From Roseithermus sacchariphilus (GTDB taxonomy: Bacteria > Bacteroidota > Rhodothermia > Rhodothermales > MEBIC09517), in assembly GCA_003285105.1 (NCBI GenBank), contig CP030158.1, positions 3,706,449 to 3,770,448 on the forward strand: a stretch of 64,000 nucleotides of DNA, in the 5' to 3' direction. The translations under genes and the position numbers were made by a program. Position 1 is the stretch's first letter, and each line of letters begins with the position of its first letter. Below the pieces are notes generated by a model, which was not told where the DNA came from, made no database searches, and saw nothing but the letters and a program-made list of their open reading frames with translations. This document shows, piece by piece, positions 25,429 through 35,780 of the stretch.

Positions 25429-25790
25429 GGTACGTGAGCGGGGAAGGTCGTTAGATGACTCTGTTCACATTCAACCGATCCGTTATATTCCATCGCATGC
25501 CTCAGGATCCCTGCCTCGTCCTGCACGTACTCGTCCGAGCGATGTGCCACGGGCCGGAACCGGCACGACACATCCCCCCCGACCCGGAACTTCGCCTGCA
25601 CCTGCGTAGAAAAAGGGCGTATCCCTGTACCGCCCCTCCGCCGCACCCCCAGAAGCCCGGCCGCAGGACGACGCCGCATCGACACCGAAGCATCGCACCG
25701 GAACCAGAACACCACACAGGAATATATACGCCGTTCCCGCGCCTGTCATGACAGGCGAGGACGACCATCCACCCTCCATCCGATAGACCC
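25429..25790. other. 362-base divergent regulatory region, arsR to yeeE
   Basis: No gene is accepted here, although several short frames exist. The region contains the palindrome 25740-25757, a TATATA at 25723-25728 and an AT-rich stretch around 25464-25490 that may hold the arsR promoter on the minus strand, although spacing is not convincing. Confidence 0.6.
25740..25757. promoter_or_regulatory. Perfect 18-base palindrome, candidate operator of the ArsR protein
   Basis: CGCCTGTCATGACAGGCG is identical to its reverse complement. It ends 33 bases before the yeeE ATG at 25791 and begins 11 bases after a TATATA element (25723-25728), a position where a bound repressor would block transcription. 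No other such palindrome was seen in the gap. Confidence 0.55.
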
Positions 25791-26351
25791 ATGAGCGAGT
25801 TTCTGACCCAACCCTGGCCCTGGTACGTTGCCGGGCCGCTGATCGGCCTTTTGGTGCCGATGTTGTTGCTCTATGGCGGCAAGCAGTTCGGCATCTCGTC
25901 CAACCTGCGCCATCTGTGCGCGGCCACCTATCCGGGCCGGTTCGACTTCCTGAAGTACGACTGGCGCAGATCGGGGCTGTGGAACCTCACGTTTCTGGGA
26001 GGCATCCTGATCGGCGGCTTCATCGGAGGCGTGCTCCTGCGCAACCCGGACCCCATCGCCATTTCCCAGGCCACGGTAGCGGACCTGCAGGCGCTCGGCA
26101 TTCAGGATTTCACCGGCTACGTGCCGGAGGACATTTTCTCCTGGAGCAACCTGCTCACCCCTTCCGGCCTCATCATCATCCTGGGCGGCGGCTTCCTGGT
26201 GGGCTTCGGAGCCCGCTACGCCGGCGGCTGCACCTCCGGCCACGCCATCTCCGGCCTGGCAGACCTGCAACTCCCCTCGCTGATCGCCGTCATCGGCTTC
26301 TTCGCCGGCGGTCTGATCGCGACGCACCTGCTCCTTCCGCTGATCCTGTAA
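25791..26351 (+). CDS. YeeE/YedE family transporter subunit (first half)
   Basis: A 186-residue membrane protein of the sulf_transp (DUF395) family. It has helices near the N-terminus, at about 63-83, 130-146 and 163-186. The diagnostic segment is [19 protein letters not shown] with Cys147; in the related TsuA thiosulfate importer the equivalent Cys relays the substrate. The family splits into two adjacent half-length genes in many Bacteroidota, as here. The likely substrate is thiosulfate or another sulfane compound. It is followed after 43 bases by the second half. Confidence 0.9.
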   Translation: MSEFLTQPWPWYVAGPLIGLLVPMLLLYGGKQFGISSNLRHLCAATYPGRFDFLKYDWRRSGLWNLTFLGGILIGGFIGGVLLRNPDPIAISQATVADLQALGIQDFTGYVPEDIFSWSNLLTPSGLIIILGGGFLVGFGARYAGGCTSGHAISGLADLQLPSLIAVIGFFAGGLIATHLLLPLIL

Positions 26352-26394
26352 CCCCGCACCGCATACCGTGCCACAGCATACCGTGTATAGATCC

Positions 26395-26871
26395 ATGAGC
26401 ACACCCACCGGTACCGTCGCGGCGCCCGACCGGGGCACGACCAACCTCACGACGATGGACTTCGTCGTCTACCTCCTCCTCGGGATCTACCTCGGGGTGG
26501 TCTTCATGAAAAGCGAAGTGGTAGCCTGGTTTCGCATCCAGGAAATGTTCCGCTTCCAGGCGTTCCACATGTACGGCATCATCGGCTCGGCCGTGATCGT
26601 GGCGGCGGCCTCGGTCGCGGCCATCAAGAAGCTGGGCGTGAAAGATGCCCACGGCAACCCGATCACGATCCCCCCGAAAGAGATGGGGAAAGGCTATCGC
26701 TACTGGATCGGCGGGACGATCTTCGGGCTGGGCTGGGGTCTGCTGGGCGCCTGTCCGGGCCCCATCTTCGCGCTGCTGGGCAGCGGGGTCAGCGTGATGA
26801 TCGTGGCCATCGTCGGCGCCATGCTCGGCACGTGGACGTACGCGGCCCTGCGCCCGCGGCTGCCGCATTGA
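26395..26871 (+). CDS. YeeE/YedE family transporter subunit (second half, DUF6691)
   Basis: A 158-residue membrane protein with four hydrophobic segments. The key motif is [16 protein letters not shown] with Cys120, the second Cys site of the YeeE fold. The first segment ([30 protein letters not shown]) is typical of the DUF6691 half. Together with the preceding gene it would form a complete sulfur-compound transporter, regulated by the divergent ArsR protein. The ATG at 26395 is chosen; an ATG at 26368 would add nine unconserved residues. Confidence 0.88.
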   Translation: MSTPTGTVAAPDRGTTNLTTMDFVVYLLLGIYLGVVFMKSEVVAWFRIQEMFRFQAFHMYGIIGSAVIVAAASVAAIKKLGVKDAHGNPITIPPKEMGKGYRYWIGGTIFGLGWGLLGACPGPIFALLGSGVSVMIVAIVGAMLGTWTYAALRPRLPH

Positions 26872-26956
26872 GATCGACGTCGGGGCGGGTCCCGGTAGCG
26901 ACGGCCATCGCGAAGGGACCCGCCCGTCGCCCACGGTTCCTCTGCGGGGCGGGCGT

Positions 26957-27769
26957 CTAGGGTTCCTCCGCGGGGCGGGATCGGAAGACCGGCTCGAACT
27001 CCTGCAGGGGCATCCCGTGGGCGGTGGACGGCTGCCCCGGGTCCCGCTCCAGCTCCATCTCGTAGGTGACGCGATCCGTCCGGTAGTAGCGACGCTGGAA
27101 GTAGATGCGGCGGCCGAGCTCCCCGAACGAGGTGCGTTCGATCAGGAGCAGCGCACGTCCGGGAGGCACCTGGAGCACCTCGGCCACCTCTGCAGGGGCA
27201 TTGACGGCATCGAAGCGGTAGCGTCCACGCTCGATACGGAGGCCGTATTCTCGCTCCAGGATGCCGTAGATCGTGTCGCGGGCCAGATCGCGCCCCTCGA
27301 TGAGCCGGGCATAGGTCACCGGCAGCCAGGTCTGGTCGAAGGCCATCGGCTCGCCGTCGCCCAAGCGCAGCCGGTCCAGCCGGAGCACCCGGGTGCCGGG
27401 TTCGACCTCCAGGGCTTCGGCCACGTGGGCCCCGGCCTCGACGAGGCCCTGATGCAGGACCCGTGAGGTGCCCTCGATGCCGGCCTGCTGCATATCCTCC
27501 AGGAAATCCGTCAGACGTACGAGGCCCTGCCGCACGCGGGTATCCTGCACGAAGGAGCCCAGGCCCTGCCGGCGATAGATGAGGTGCTCGTGTTCGAGGG
27601 TCTGGAGCGCCCGGCGAACGGTGATGCGGCTGACGCCGAACTGCTCGACGAGCTGGCTCTCGGAGGGAAGGCGGTCGTTCGGCTGGAAGGCGCCGGATGC
27701 GATGCGCTCGCGCAGCCAGTCGCTGAGTTGTTCGTGACGCGGGCGGCCGGACTTCAACGGACGGGACAT
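26957..27769 (-). CDS. GntR family regulator with UTRA domain
   Basis: A 270-residue HutC-type regulator. The N-terminal winged helix covers residues about 10-78: LSDWLRERIASGAFQPNDRLPSESQLVEQFGVSRITVRRALQTLEHEHLIYRRQGLGSFV. The UTRA effector domain follows (about 95-240) with R-V-L-R-L-D-R-L-R and P-M-A-F-D-Q-T-W-L-P. Such proteins respond to sugar phosphates, histidine pathway compounds or phosphonates. The effector is not deducible and there is no obvious catabolic operon next to it. The ATG at 27769 fits the family; a longer upstream frame is not used. It converges on the YeeE pair (85 bases between). Confidence 0.92.
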   Translation of the reverse strand: MSRPLKSGRPRHEQLSDWLRERIASGAFQPNDRLPSESQLVEQFGVSRITVRRALQTLEHEHLIYRRQGLGSFVQDTRVRQGLVRLTDFLEDMQQAGIEGTSRVLHQGLVEAGAHVAEALEVEPGTRVLRLDRLRLGDGEPMAFDQTWLPVTYARLIEGRDLARDTIYGILEREYGLRIERGRYRFDAVNAPAEVAEVLQVPPGRALLLIERTSFGELGRRIYFQRRYYRTDRVTYEMELERDPGQPSTAHGMPLQEFEPVFRSRPAEEP

Positions 27770-27843
27770 GGTGTGGGGCGGACACGTTACGGAAAGACAG
27801 CGCCAAGATACGCGCTTTCGACCGGAAAGGATCACACCCCGGG

Positions 27844-30246
27844 TTACGGCTCGGCCGGGAAGAAGGCCGCCCACCGATCCCGGACGGCCTGCCGCTCGGC
27901 CGGTGACATCAGTAGCGTGAAGCGCCCGAGCGCCCGCTGCACCGCCATCAGATCGGAAAGGGCGTCGTACACGGCCTGTGCTTCCTGCACGCGGGCCGTC
28001 TCCAGGGTATGCTGGGCGTCGAGCAGGTCCAGCGTGGTCGCGGTGCCGAGGGCATAGGCTTCGCGAACGAGTGCCAGCGTCTGCTCGGCGGCGCGCACGG
28101 CCGTGCGGACCTCGGCGACGGCGGCCCGGGAAGCTCCGGCACGAAGGAGGCGGGCGCGCACGTCCTGCTCGATCTGCCGCCGTATGCGTTCGTCTTCCAG
28201 CTGGAGGCGGTGCAACGTCTCGGCGGCGCGACTCCGCTCGGCGGTTCGGGCGCCCCCCTGGAACAGCGGGAAGGAGAGGGTCAACCCGAGGTTCCAGAAG
28301 GTCCGACCCGGCTGGGGAAATTGCGTGAGCAAGTCGGCGGGAAGAGGGGTCTCGCCCGGCACGGTCAGTACCGGCGGATCGACGCCGGCACCGCCCTCGA
28401 TCAGGCGGCTGATGACCTCCCCCTGCAGGGCGAGCGTGGGCTGCCAGAAGGCCTGCCGCCGCCCCTGCAGCACCCTGAGTTGTGCCGTCCGAGCGGCGGC
28501 CAGCCGCCGGACCTCCGGGGCCTGCCGGAGGGCTTCGGCGACGAGAAACGTCCTGAAGGCGTCAAACCGTTCGGGGGACTGCAGCACGGCCTTGAACGGC
28601 ACCGGGCCGAAGGCCAGCAGCGAGTCATCCAGTCCCACGGCCTGGAGATGGACGGGCGCTTCGAGGGGGCGGTTGAGGAGCTGGTTCAGCGCCATCTCCG
28701 CGGTGCGGCGGGCGGCGTCGGCTTCGATCCGGGCCCGGCGGCGCTGCGCCATGGCGCCTTCCCAGCGCAGCACCTCCCCCGGCGCGGCCTGTCCGGCTTC
28801 CTCCCGGATGCGAGCCAGTTCCAGATGCGCCCGGGTCCGCCGCAGGTTTTCCTCCTCCAGCCGGTCCACACTCTGAGCGCGGAGCACGTTCAGGTACGCC
28901 TCGGCGGCCTGCAAGGCCAGATCCAGCCGCTCGGCTTCGTAGCCGTACGTCTGGGCCTCCTGCCGGGATCGTTGCGCCTCCAGGTGGGCACGGGCCTCGG
29001 GCGCATGCAGAAGCTGAGACACCCGCGCCCCCCCGGTCAGCGTACGTTCGGCCTGGCTGCCGAAGCTGGCCTCGGCGCGATCCCGGTCGATCATCGTCGC
29101 CCCCCCGGTGAGGTCGAGCTGCGGCCGCAGCGCCGACCGGGCCAGACGAACCTCCTGCCGGCTTGCTTCGAGCGCCCGGCGCCCGGCGGCCAGCGCCAGG
29201 CTCGCCTGCATCCCCTCGCGCATCACCGCCGCCAGGGTCATCGGCTCGGCCACCCGATCCTCGCCGTCCCGAACCCGCTCGGCTTCCAGCCAGACCCCGT
29301 AGGGCAGCGCGATCCCCAGGGCCCGCACGGTGGCCATGTTTAACGTCCATTGCTCCCCGACGCCGAAAACGACGGGCAGCGACGCCGGGGCATCGCCCAG
29401 CACAAGCCGATGGACGTGCAGGGCCACCCGCCGCACCAGGCGAGACGCGAGATCCGGGCGCAGCGTCGCCATGAGCCCGTGCTCCAGCGGCGCCGCCCCG
29501 CCGTAAGCCAGGCTCGGCACACCGGCCTCGATCAGCACCGCGGCAAGACGGTCGCGCTCCGCAGGGGCCAGCGGCCACAACGGAAGCACGTAAGCCGCAT
29601 CCACCTCGGCCGGCAGCACCGGCTCCCCCCCACCCAGCGGCACGATCGTCGCGCGCAGGCCGGCCTCGTTCGCCGCGCCGATGAGCGCCTCCGCCAGCCC
29701 GGGCAGGCCGTCGAGGTACACCCGGGGCACGGCAACGGCCAGATGCTCGACCGGCACCAGATCCCGTAACGCGTGCACGTCCCGCCGCACCGGGTCGGGA
29801 AGGGCGAGGCAGGTCCGGTTCGGGAGGCCACTACGGCCCTCCACCATGGGCACATCCTGCAGCGTCGCATCCAGCAGCGCGGCACCGAGCACCGGCACCT
29901 CCAGCGCATCGCGCCGGAGCACGAGCCCCGTGCCCAGGTAGCCGGTCGCCACCAGGAGATCGACCTCCGGGTCGGCGAGGAGCGCGTCCAGGTCCTGCGT
30001 CACTCCCCGCGGCGTCCCGTCCGAGACGCGGTCGTGCACGTCGATGAGCGGACCGCTGAGCCGGTGGCGTGTCAGCGCGCGGATCTCACGGTGCAGACGC
30101 GCCCGCAACGTATCGGTGTCCGCGCCGGGTCCGTCGAAGTGCAACACCACGTGCCATGCGGTTGGCGTGGAGCCCGGCTGAGCCCGTACGCCCGGCGGGA
30201 CGGCCAGCCACAGCACGAGCACCGCCCATGAGATCCAGCGTAGCAT
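27844..30246 (-). CDS. Fusion: periplasmic ABC-type binding domain plus TolC family protein
   Basis: An 800-residue exported protein. Residues 1-22 are a signal peptide. Residues about 24-300 look like the ABC_sub_bind type periplasmic binding fold: a VDLLVATGYLGTGLVLRRD segment, PVLGAALLDATLQDVP, LAVAVPRVYLDGLPGLAEALIGAANEAGL, VDAAYVLPLWPL and VPSLAYGGAAPLEHGLMATLRPD. Residues about 340-790 are a TolC/outer-membrane efflux protein with two helical hairpin repeats, including A-A-E-A-Y-L-N-V-L-R-A-Q and R-E-A-Y-A-L-G-T-A-T-T-L-D-L-L-D-A-Q-H-T-L. No inner-membrane pump gene is adjacent. The start at 30246 (MLRWISWAVLVLWLA) gives a good signal peptide; an in-frame ATG at 30360 would add a GGLY repeat and is less likely. 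Confidence 0.85.
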   Translation of the reverse strand: MLRWISWAVLVLWLAVPPGVRAQPGSTPTAWHVVLHFDGPGADTDTLRARLHREIRALTRHRLSGPLIDVHDRVSDGTPRGVTQDLDALLADPEVDLLVATGYLGTGLVLRRDALEVPVLGAALLDATLQDVPMVEGRSGLPNRTCLALPDPVRRDVHALRDLVPVEHLAVAVPRVYLDGLPGLAEALIGAANEAGLRATIVPLGGGEPVLPAEVDAAYVLPLWPLAPAERDRLAAVLIEAGVPSLAYGGAAPLEHGLMATLRPDLASRLVRRVALHVHRLVLGDAPASLPVVFGVGEQWTLNMATVRALGIALPYGVWLEAERVRDGEDRVAEPMTLAAVMREGMQASLALAAGRRALEASRQEVRLARSALRPQLDLTGGATMIDRDRAEASFGSQAERTLTGGARVSQLLHAPEARAHLEAQRSRQEAQTYGYEAERLDLALQAAEAYLNVLRAQSVDRLEEENLRRTRAHLELARIREEAGQAAPGEVLRWEGAMAQRRRARIEADAARRTAEMALNQLLNRPLEAPVHLQAVGLDDSLLAFGPVPFKAVLQSPERFDAFRTFLVAEALRQAPEVRRLAAARTAQLRVLQGRRQAFWQPTLALQGEVISRLIEGGAGVDPPVLTVPGETPLPADLLTQFPQPGRTFWNLGLTLSFPLFQGGARTAERSRAAETLHRLQLEDERIRRQIEQDVRARLLRAGASRAAVAEVRTAVRAAEQTLALVREAYALGTATTLDLLDAQHTLETARVQEAQAVYDALSDLMAVQRALGRFTLLMSPAERQAVRDRWAAFFPAEP

Positions 30247-30300
30247 GGGATAGTGAGGGGTTGGGTATCGGGGGTACGCGCTCCGGAGGGCACCACACAG

Positions 30301-30360
30301 GCCGCCGTACAGGCCGCCGTACAGGCCGCCGTACAGGCCGCCGTACAGGCCGCCGTTCAT
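30301..30360. repeat. 12-base tandem repeat between the TolC fusion and sixA
   Basis: Four perfect copies of GCCGCCGTACAG (30301-30348) and a fifth diverged copy. On the minus strand the units read as Gly-Gly-Leu-Tyr repeats in the frame of the downstream TolC-fusion gene, starting at an ATG (30360-30358) that overlaps the sixA stop codon. The 12-base unit preserves that frame. Confidence 0.93.
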
Positions 30361-30848
30361 TCGAAAAAGCGCGGGATGAGAAACCAGATCAGCGTGCCGC
30401 GTCCGGCGGCCGCATCCGACCAGGCCGTCACGTCCAGGTCGATACGGGCGATGGCAGCCGTCGGGAAGCGCACCGAGCCGCCCCCAATGAGGAGCCGCAC
30501 CAGGGCCGACCACGTCGGTTCGTGCCCGACGAGCATCAGCGAGCGCGCTTCGTCCGGCGCGGCGCGGACCACGTCCAGGACCGTTTCCGGGGACGCCTCG
30601 TAGAGCGCCCGCGACACCTGCACCGGGGCCGTCCACCCGCCGGCGCGGGCGGCCGCTTCCAGCGTCTGTCGTGCCCGCAGCGCCGAGGACGTCACGATGC
30701 GCTCCGGCACCTCACCGGCCTCGGCCAGCAGGCGCCCCATCCGCGCTGCTGCCGTCCGCCCCCGCTTCTTCAGGGGACGGTCGTGGTCCTGACCGTACGA
30801 CGCCTGCCAGTCGGATTTGCCATGACGAAACAGGAGCAGGGTTTTCAT
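30357..30848 (-). CDS. sixA: SixA-type histidine phosphatase
   Basis: A 163-residue single-domain protein of the histidine phosphatase superfamily. The catalytic R-H-G-K-S-D-W is at residues 8-14 (His9), with SSALRARQTLEAA as the second block and L-V-G-H-E-P-T-W-S as the conserved His/Glu motif. SixA removes phosphate from phosphohistidine on phosphotransfer proteins in E. coli; other members act on small molecules, so function by homology is moderate. It lies upstream of the TolC-fusion gene with a 12-base tandem repeat between them. Confidence 0.9.
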   Translation of the reverse strand: MKTLLLFRHGKSDWQASYGQDHDRPLKKRGRTAAARMGRLLAEAGEVPERIVTSSALRARQTLEAAARAGGWTAPVQVSRALYEASPETVLDVVRAAPDEARSLMLVGHEPTWSALVRLLIGGGSVRFPTAAIARIDLDVTAWSDAAAGRGTLIWFLIPRFFE

Positions 30849-30900
30849 GGCAGGATGCGCGCAGGCACCGAACGGCTTCGCGGGTCAGATCCGAGCAATT

Positions 30901-30943
30901 GCGCCGCCCCACCTCCCCGGGAAGGGGAACGGCGAGGCGGCGC
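30901..30943. other. GC-rich hairpin between sixA and pckA
   Basis: GCGCCGCC at 30901-30908 and GGCGGCGC at 30936-30943 are inverted copies, with an inner CCCC/GGGG pair. On the minus strand the hairpin stands 49 bases after the pckA stop and 53 bases before the sixA start. It lacks a U-run, so its role as terminator is unproved. Confidence 0.45.
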
Positions 30944-30991
30944 ACGGATGATACACCGTCGACACAGACCGCGTACGGGATCAGGGGAAGA

Positions 30992-32584
<1,593 letters not shown>

Positions 32585-32831
32585 GATGATCCTCGGTCGT
32601 CGGTTTCGTCGATAGCGATGTCATGATGTCGGTACGCGCCCTGCACACCATCGGGAACGCCTCCCGGGAACGCCTCCGAAGGCGTGACACGCCCGGAAGG
32701 GCCCGATCCGCCCTGAAGAACGGGGCGGCTCCGACGGGATCCTGCCGGACGCAGCCGACCCTCGCCGTAGGTCCCACCCCTTACGCACGTACCGGGGCAT
32801 CCCCCACACCGTGATCGCTCCGACCGATCCG

Positions 32832-34397
32832 TCAGCGCGCCCAGGACGGCACCGTACCAAGATCCATATCAAAGACCACCCCCGCAAGGGTATAGGTGAC
32901 CCCGACGGCCAGAAGCACGAAAAGCACGTTGAGCCAGATGCCGGCCCGGGCCATCTGCGGGACGGTCAGGACCCCGCTGCCGTAGACGATGGCGTTGGGC
33001 GGGGTGGCGACGGGCAGCATGAAGGCGCAACTCGACGCGATGGCCGCCGGCACGACGAACAGCAACGGGTTCTCGCCCAGTCCGGTCGCCGCCGAGGCCA
33101 GGATCGGCAGGAAGGCCGCGGCGGTGGCGACGTTGCTCGTCAGCTCGGTCAGGAAGATGACGACGCTCGTGATGACCAGCAGCACCAGCCAGGCCGGCCA
33201 CGACCCGATGCCGCCGAGCGCGGCTCCAATCCACGCGGCCAGGCCGGTGTCGTTGATCGCCGCCGCCAGCGACAACCCGCCGCCGAAGAGGATCAGCACG
33301 CCCCAGGGCAGTTCCTCGGCGGTGCGCCAGTTCAGCACGAACACGCCCCGCGGCAGATCGACCGGCAACAGGAACAGCAGCACTGCCCCCAGCATGGCGA
33401 TGCCGGCATCGGAGAGCCCGGGCACCAGGCCGGCCAGCAGCGGCCGGGTGATCCACAGCAGCGCCACCGCACCGAACACCCCGGCCACGAGCGCCTCGCC
33501 CCGGCCGATCGGGCCGAGCTGTTCCAGTTCGGCCTCGATCAGACGGCGTCCGCCCGGCAGGGTGTCGATCTTCACCGGAAAGACGAGGCGCGTCAGGACC
33601 CAGAACGCCAGCGGGATCCCGACCAGCACGATGGGCAGCCCCACCAGCATCCACTGCGCAAAGCCGATCTGGTAGCCGTAGGCCTCGTCCATGAACCCCA
33701 CCATGAAGGCATTGGTGGGGGTGCCGATGGTCGTCCCCAGCCCCCCGATGCTGGCCGCGTAGGCGATGCCCAGCATCAGCGCCACCGCGAACGGCTGTCC
33801 GTCCGCCACCGCCTCGGCCGCGGTGCGTCCGGGCCGCACGAGTTCGATCACGGAAAGGCCGATGGGCAGCATCATCATGGCCGTAGCCGTGTTGCTGACC
33901 CACATGCTCAGCAGCGCCGTAGCGATCATGAAACCCGCCACGATGGAACGCGGCCGGGTGCCGATCCGGCGGATGATGTTGAGCGCGATGCGCCGGTGCA
34001 AGCCCCATCGCTGCATCCCCAGCGCCAGCATGAATCCGCCCATGAACAGGAACACGAGGGGATTGGCGTACGGGGCGGCCGCCTCGCGGATGCCGCCGAT
34101 CCCCAGCACCGGGAACAGGACCAGCGGCAGCAGGGCCGTGGCCGGGATCGGGATGGCCTCGGTGATCCACCACACCGCCATCAGCGCACCCACGGCCGCC
34201 GTCCGCCAGGCCGCCGCCTCCAGCCCCGCCGGCACCGGCAGCGCCCACAGCAGCAGAAACAGCGCCGGCCCCAGCACCAGCCCGATCCATTGCCGGCGCT
34301 CGAACCGCCCGGCCGGCTCCGTGCCGATGGGCTGCTCGTCGAAGGGAACGTCCGGCACCGCCGGGGTCGGGCCGGACGAAGTCGTGGGGTCGCTCAT
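32832..34397 (-). CDS. DASS/SLC13 family anion:sodium symporter
   Basis: A 521-residue membrane protein with about eleven hydrophobic segments. The SLC13 signature S-N-T-A-T-A-M-M-M-L-P-I is present, together with the matching second-half segment E-L-T-S-N-V-A-T-A-A-A-F-L-P and C-A-F-M-L-P-V-A-T-P-P-N-A-I-V-Y. These S-N-T/S-N-V motifs bind sodium and the carboxylate group in the divalent-anion symporter family. The substrate is likely a dicarboxylate such as succinate or malate, but sulfate and phosphate are possible. The ATG at 34397 is chosen (MSDPTTSS); a GTG at 34427 is also possible. It follows pckA-type central carbon genes on the same strand. Confidence 0.9.
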   Translation of the reverse strand: MSDPTTSSGPTPAVPDVPFDEQPIGTEPAGRFERRQWIGLVLGPALFLLLWALPVPAGLEAAAWRTAAVGALMAVWWITEAIPIPATALLPLVLFPVLGIGGIREAAAPYANPLVFLFMGGFMLALGMQRWGLHRRIALNIIRRIGTRPRSIVAGFMIATALLSMWVSNTATAMMMLPIGLSVIELVRPGRTAAEAVADGQPFAVALMLGIAYAASIGGLGTTIGTPTNAFMVGFMDEAYGYQIGFAQWMLVGLPIVLVGIPLAFWVLTRLVFPVKIDTLPGGRRLIEAELEQLGPIGRGEALVAGVFGAVALLWITRPLLAGLVPGLSDAGIAMLGAVLLFLLPVDLPRGVFVLNWRTAEELPWGVLILFGGGLSLAAAINDTGLAAWIGAALGGIGSWPAWLVLLVITSVVIFLTELTSNVATAAAFLPILASAATGLGENPLLFVVPAAIASSCAFMLPVATPPNAIVYGSGVLTVPQMARAGIWLNVLFVLLAVGVTYTLAGVVFDMDLGTVPSWAR

Positions 34398-34506
34398 GGG
34401 CGGATCGATCGGGACACAGGGGGGCAACAGCGAACGGCTCGCTCCTTGCAGCTCGGAGGCCCTGTGTGTTTATTCATGGGCGGCCCACAATGTCAACGCC
34501 CCTGCC

Positions 34507-35517
34507 ATGAAGACCGTCATCCTCGAAGAGCCCGGCCGGTTCCGGCTGACCGAGACGCCGGACCCCCCGCGCCCGGGCCCCGGTGAGGCGCTGGTGCGCG
34601 TCCGCCACGTCGGCGTGTGCGGGACCGACCTGCATTGCTTCCGGGGCACGCAGCCGGTGATCATCTACCCCCGCGTCATCGGCCACGAACTCTGCGTCGA
34701 GGTCGTCGAGACGGACCCCGGCGCCACCGACCTGCGCCCGTGCGACCTCTGCGCCGTGGAGCCGTACCTGAACTGCGGCACCTGCCTCGCCTGTCGGCGG
34801 GGACGGCCCAACTGCTGCGCCTCGCTCCAGGTGCTGGGCCTGCACGTGGATGGCGGCATGCGGGAAGCCTTCACGGTCCCCGTACACAAGTTGCACCGAT
34901 CCACGCTCCCGCCCGAATACCTGGCAATGGTGGAAATGCTGAGCATCGGTGCCCATGCCGTGCGCCGGGCGGCGCCGGACGTGGGCGAGCACGTGCTCGT
35001 CGTCGGAGCCGGGCCGATCGGGCTGGGCGTGGCGCACTTCGCGCGGATCGCCGGGGCGCGCGTCAGCGTCGCCGAAATCAGCCCGCATCGCCTGGACTTC
35101 TGCGCCAGGCACCTCCACCCCGATCACCTCCTCGATGCCCGATCGAGCATGACCGAGCAGATTGCCGCCCTCGACGATCCCCCCACGATCGTCTTCGAGG
35201 CCACCGGCAACATCCGCTCGATGACCCGGGCCTTTGACTACCTCCCGCCCACGGGCACGCTGGTCTTCGTCGGGCTCGTGCAGGACGCCGTCACCTTCAG
35301 CGACCCCGACTTCCACCGCCGCGAGCTGTCCATCCTGAGCAGCCGCAACGCCACCCCGGCCGACTTCGCATGGGTTCTCCGAAGCCTGGAGGACGGGCGG
35401 ATCGACCTCTCGCCGTGGATCACGCACCGGCTGGCCCTGACCGACGTTCCGGAAGCCTTCCCGCGTCTGCTGGATCCCGAAGCCGACGTCGTCAAAGCCG
35501 TCGTGGATGTGGCCTGA
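34507..35517 (+). CDS. Zinc-dependent alcohol/polyol dehydrogenase
   Basis: A 336-residue medium-chain dehydrogenase. Catalytic zinc ligands are Cys38 (VCGTDLH), His60 and Glu61 (GHE). Structural zinc Cys residues are at 90, 93, 96 and 104 (N-C-G-T-C-L-A-C and N-C-C). The cofactor-binding motif is V-L-V-V-G-A-G-P-I-G-L-G-V. The nearest groups by pattern are sorbitol/L-threonine/L-idonate-type dehydrogenases; the substrate is not decided. The start at 34507 gives the usual N-terminus. It is divergent from the symporter gene, with a 109-base gap. Confidence 0.88.
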   Translation: MKTVILEEPGRFRLTETPDPPRPGPGEALVRVRHVGVCGTDLHCFRGTQPVIIYPRVIGHELCVEVVETDPGATDLRPCDLCAVEPYLNCGTCLACRRGRPNCCASLQVLGLHVDGGMREAFTVPVHKLHRSTLPPEYLAMVEMLSIGAHAVRRAAPDVGEHVLVVGAGPIGLGVAHFARIAGARVSVAEISPHRLDFCARHLHPDHLLDARSSMTEQIAALDDPPTIVFEATGNIRSMTRAFDYLPPTGTLVFVGLVQDAVTFSDPDFHRRELSILSSRNATPADFAWVLRSLEDGRIDLSPWITHRLALTDVPEAFPRLLDPEADVVKAVVDVA

Positions 35518-35524
35518 CGGCATG

Positions 35525-35554
35525 AAAAAAGCCCCGACGCGAGCGCGCCGGGGC
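35525..35554 (-). terminator. Intrinsic terminator of the tRNA-Gly gene
   Basis: On the minus strand GCCCCG and CGGGGC arms (35531-35554) enclose a GC-rich loop and are followed by a run of six T (complement of 35525-35530). It stands 7 bases after the tRNA end, and could also serve the opposite-strand dehydrogenase gene less well. Confidence 0.85.
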
Positions 35555-35561
35555 CTGGCTG

Positions 35562-35634
35562 AGCGGAAGACGGGATTCGAACCCGCGACCTTTTGCATGG
35601 CAAGCAAATGCTCTACCAGCTGAGCTACTTCCGC
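35562..35634 (-). tRNA. tRNA-Gly (anticodon GCC)
   Basis: A 73-base cloverleaf on the minus strand. The acceptor arms are GCGGAAG and CTTCCGC, the D-arm starts AGCTCAG, and the anticodon stem-loop has TTGCCAT in the loop (anticodon GCC, reading GGC and GGT). The T-arm is GCGGG-TTCGAAT-CCCGT with one mismatch-tolerant pair. The 3' CCA is not encoded. A terminator follows directly. No integrase or attachment-site duplication was seen next to it. Confidence 0.97.
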
Positions 35635-35780
35635 CAGTATTTCGTCAGGGGCCCTGATGATACGAACGTGATTGCACGCTTGTCAAGAGGTACCCCGGCC
35701 TTCACACGAACCTAAAACGATCCGTGGCAGCGGCCGTTCGGTGGTACCGCAGCGGGGTCATGGGGTTCCCTGCCGGAGGC

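Noticed and set aside
30301-30360. Tandem units considered as a CRISPR-like array
   Set aside because: Units are 12 bases and directly adjacent, with no unique spacers and no cas genes nearby.
35525-35640. tRNA-Gly considered as an integration site
   Set aside because: No integrase, no duplicated tRNA 3' end and no foreign-looking gene block on either side.
35737-35762. GGTGGTACCGCAG-like string resembling part of a T-box leader
   Set aside because: Only the short motif is present, with no specifier hairpin or terminator. No plus-strand gene follows, and T-boxes are not expected in this lineage.
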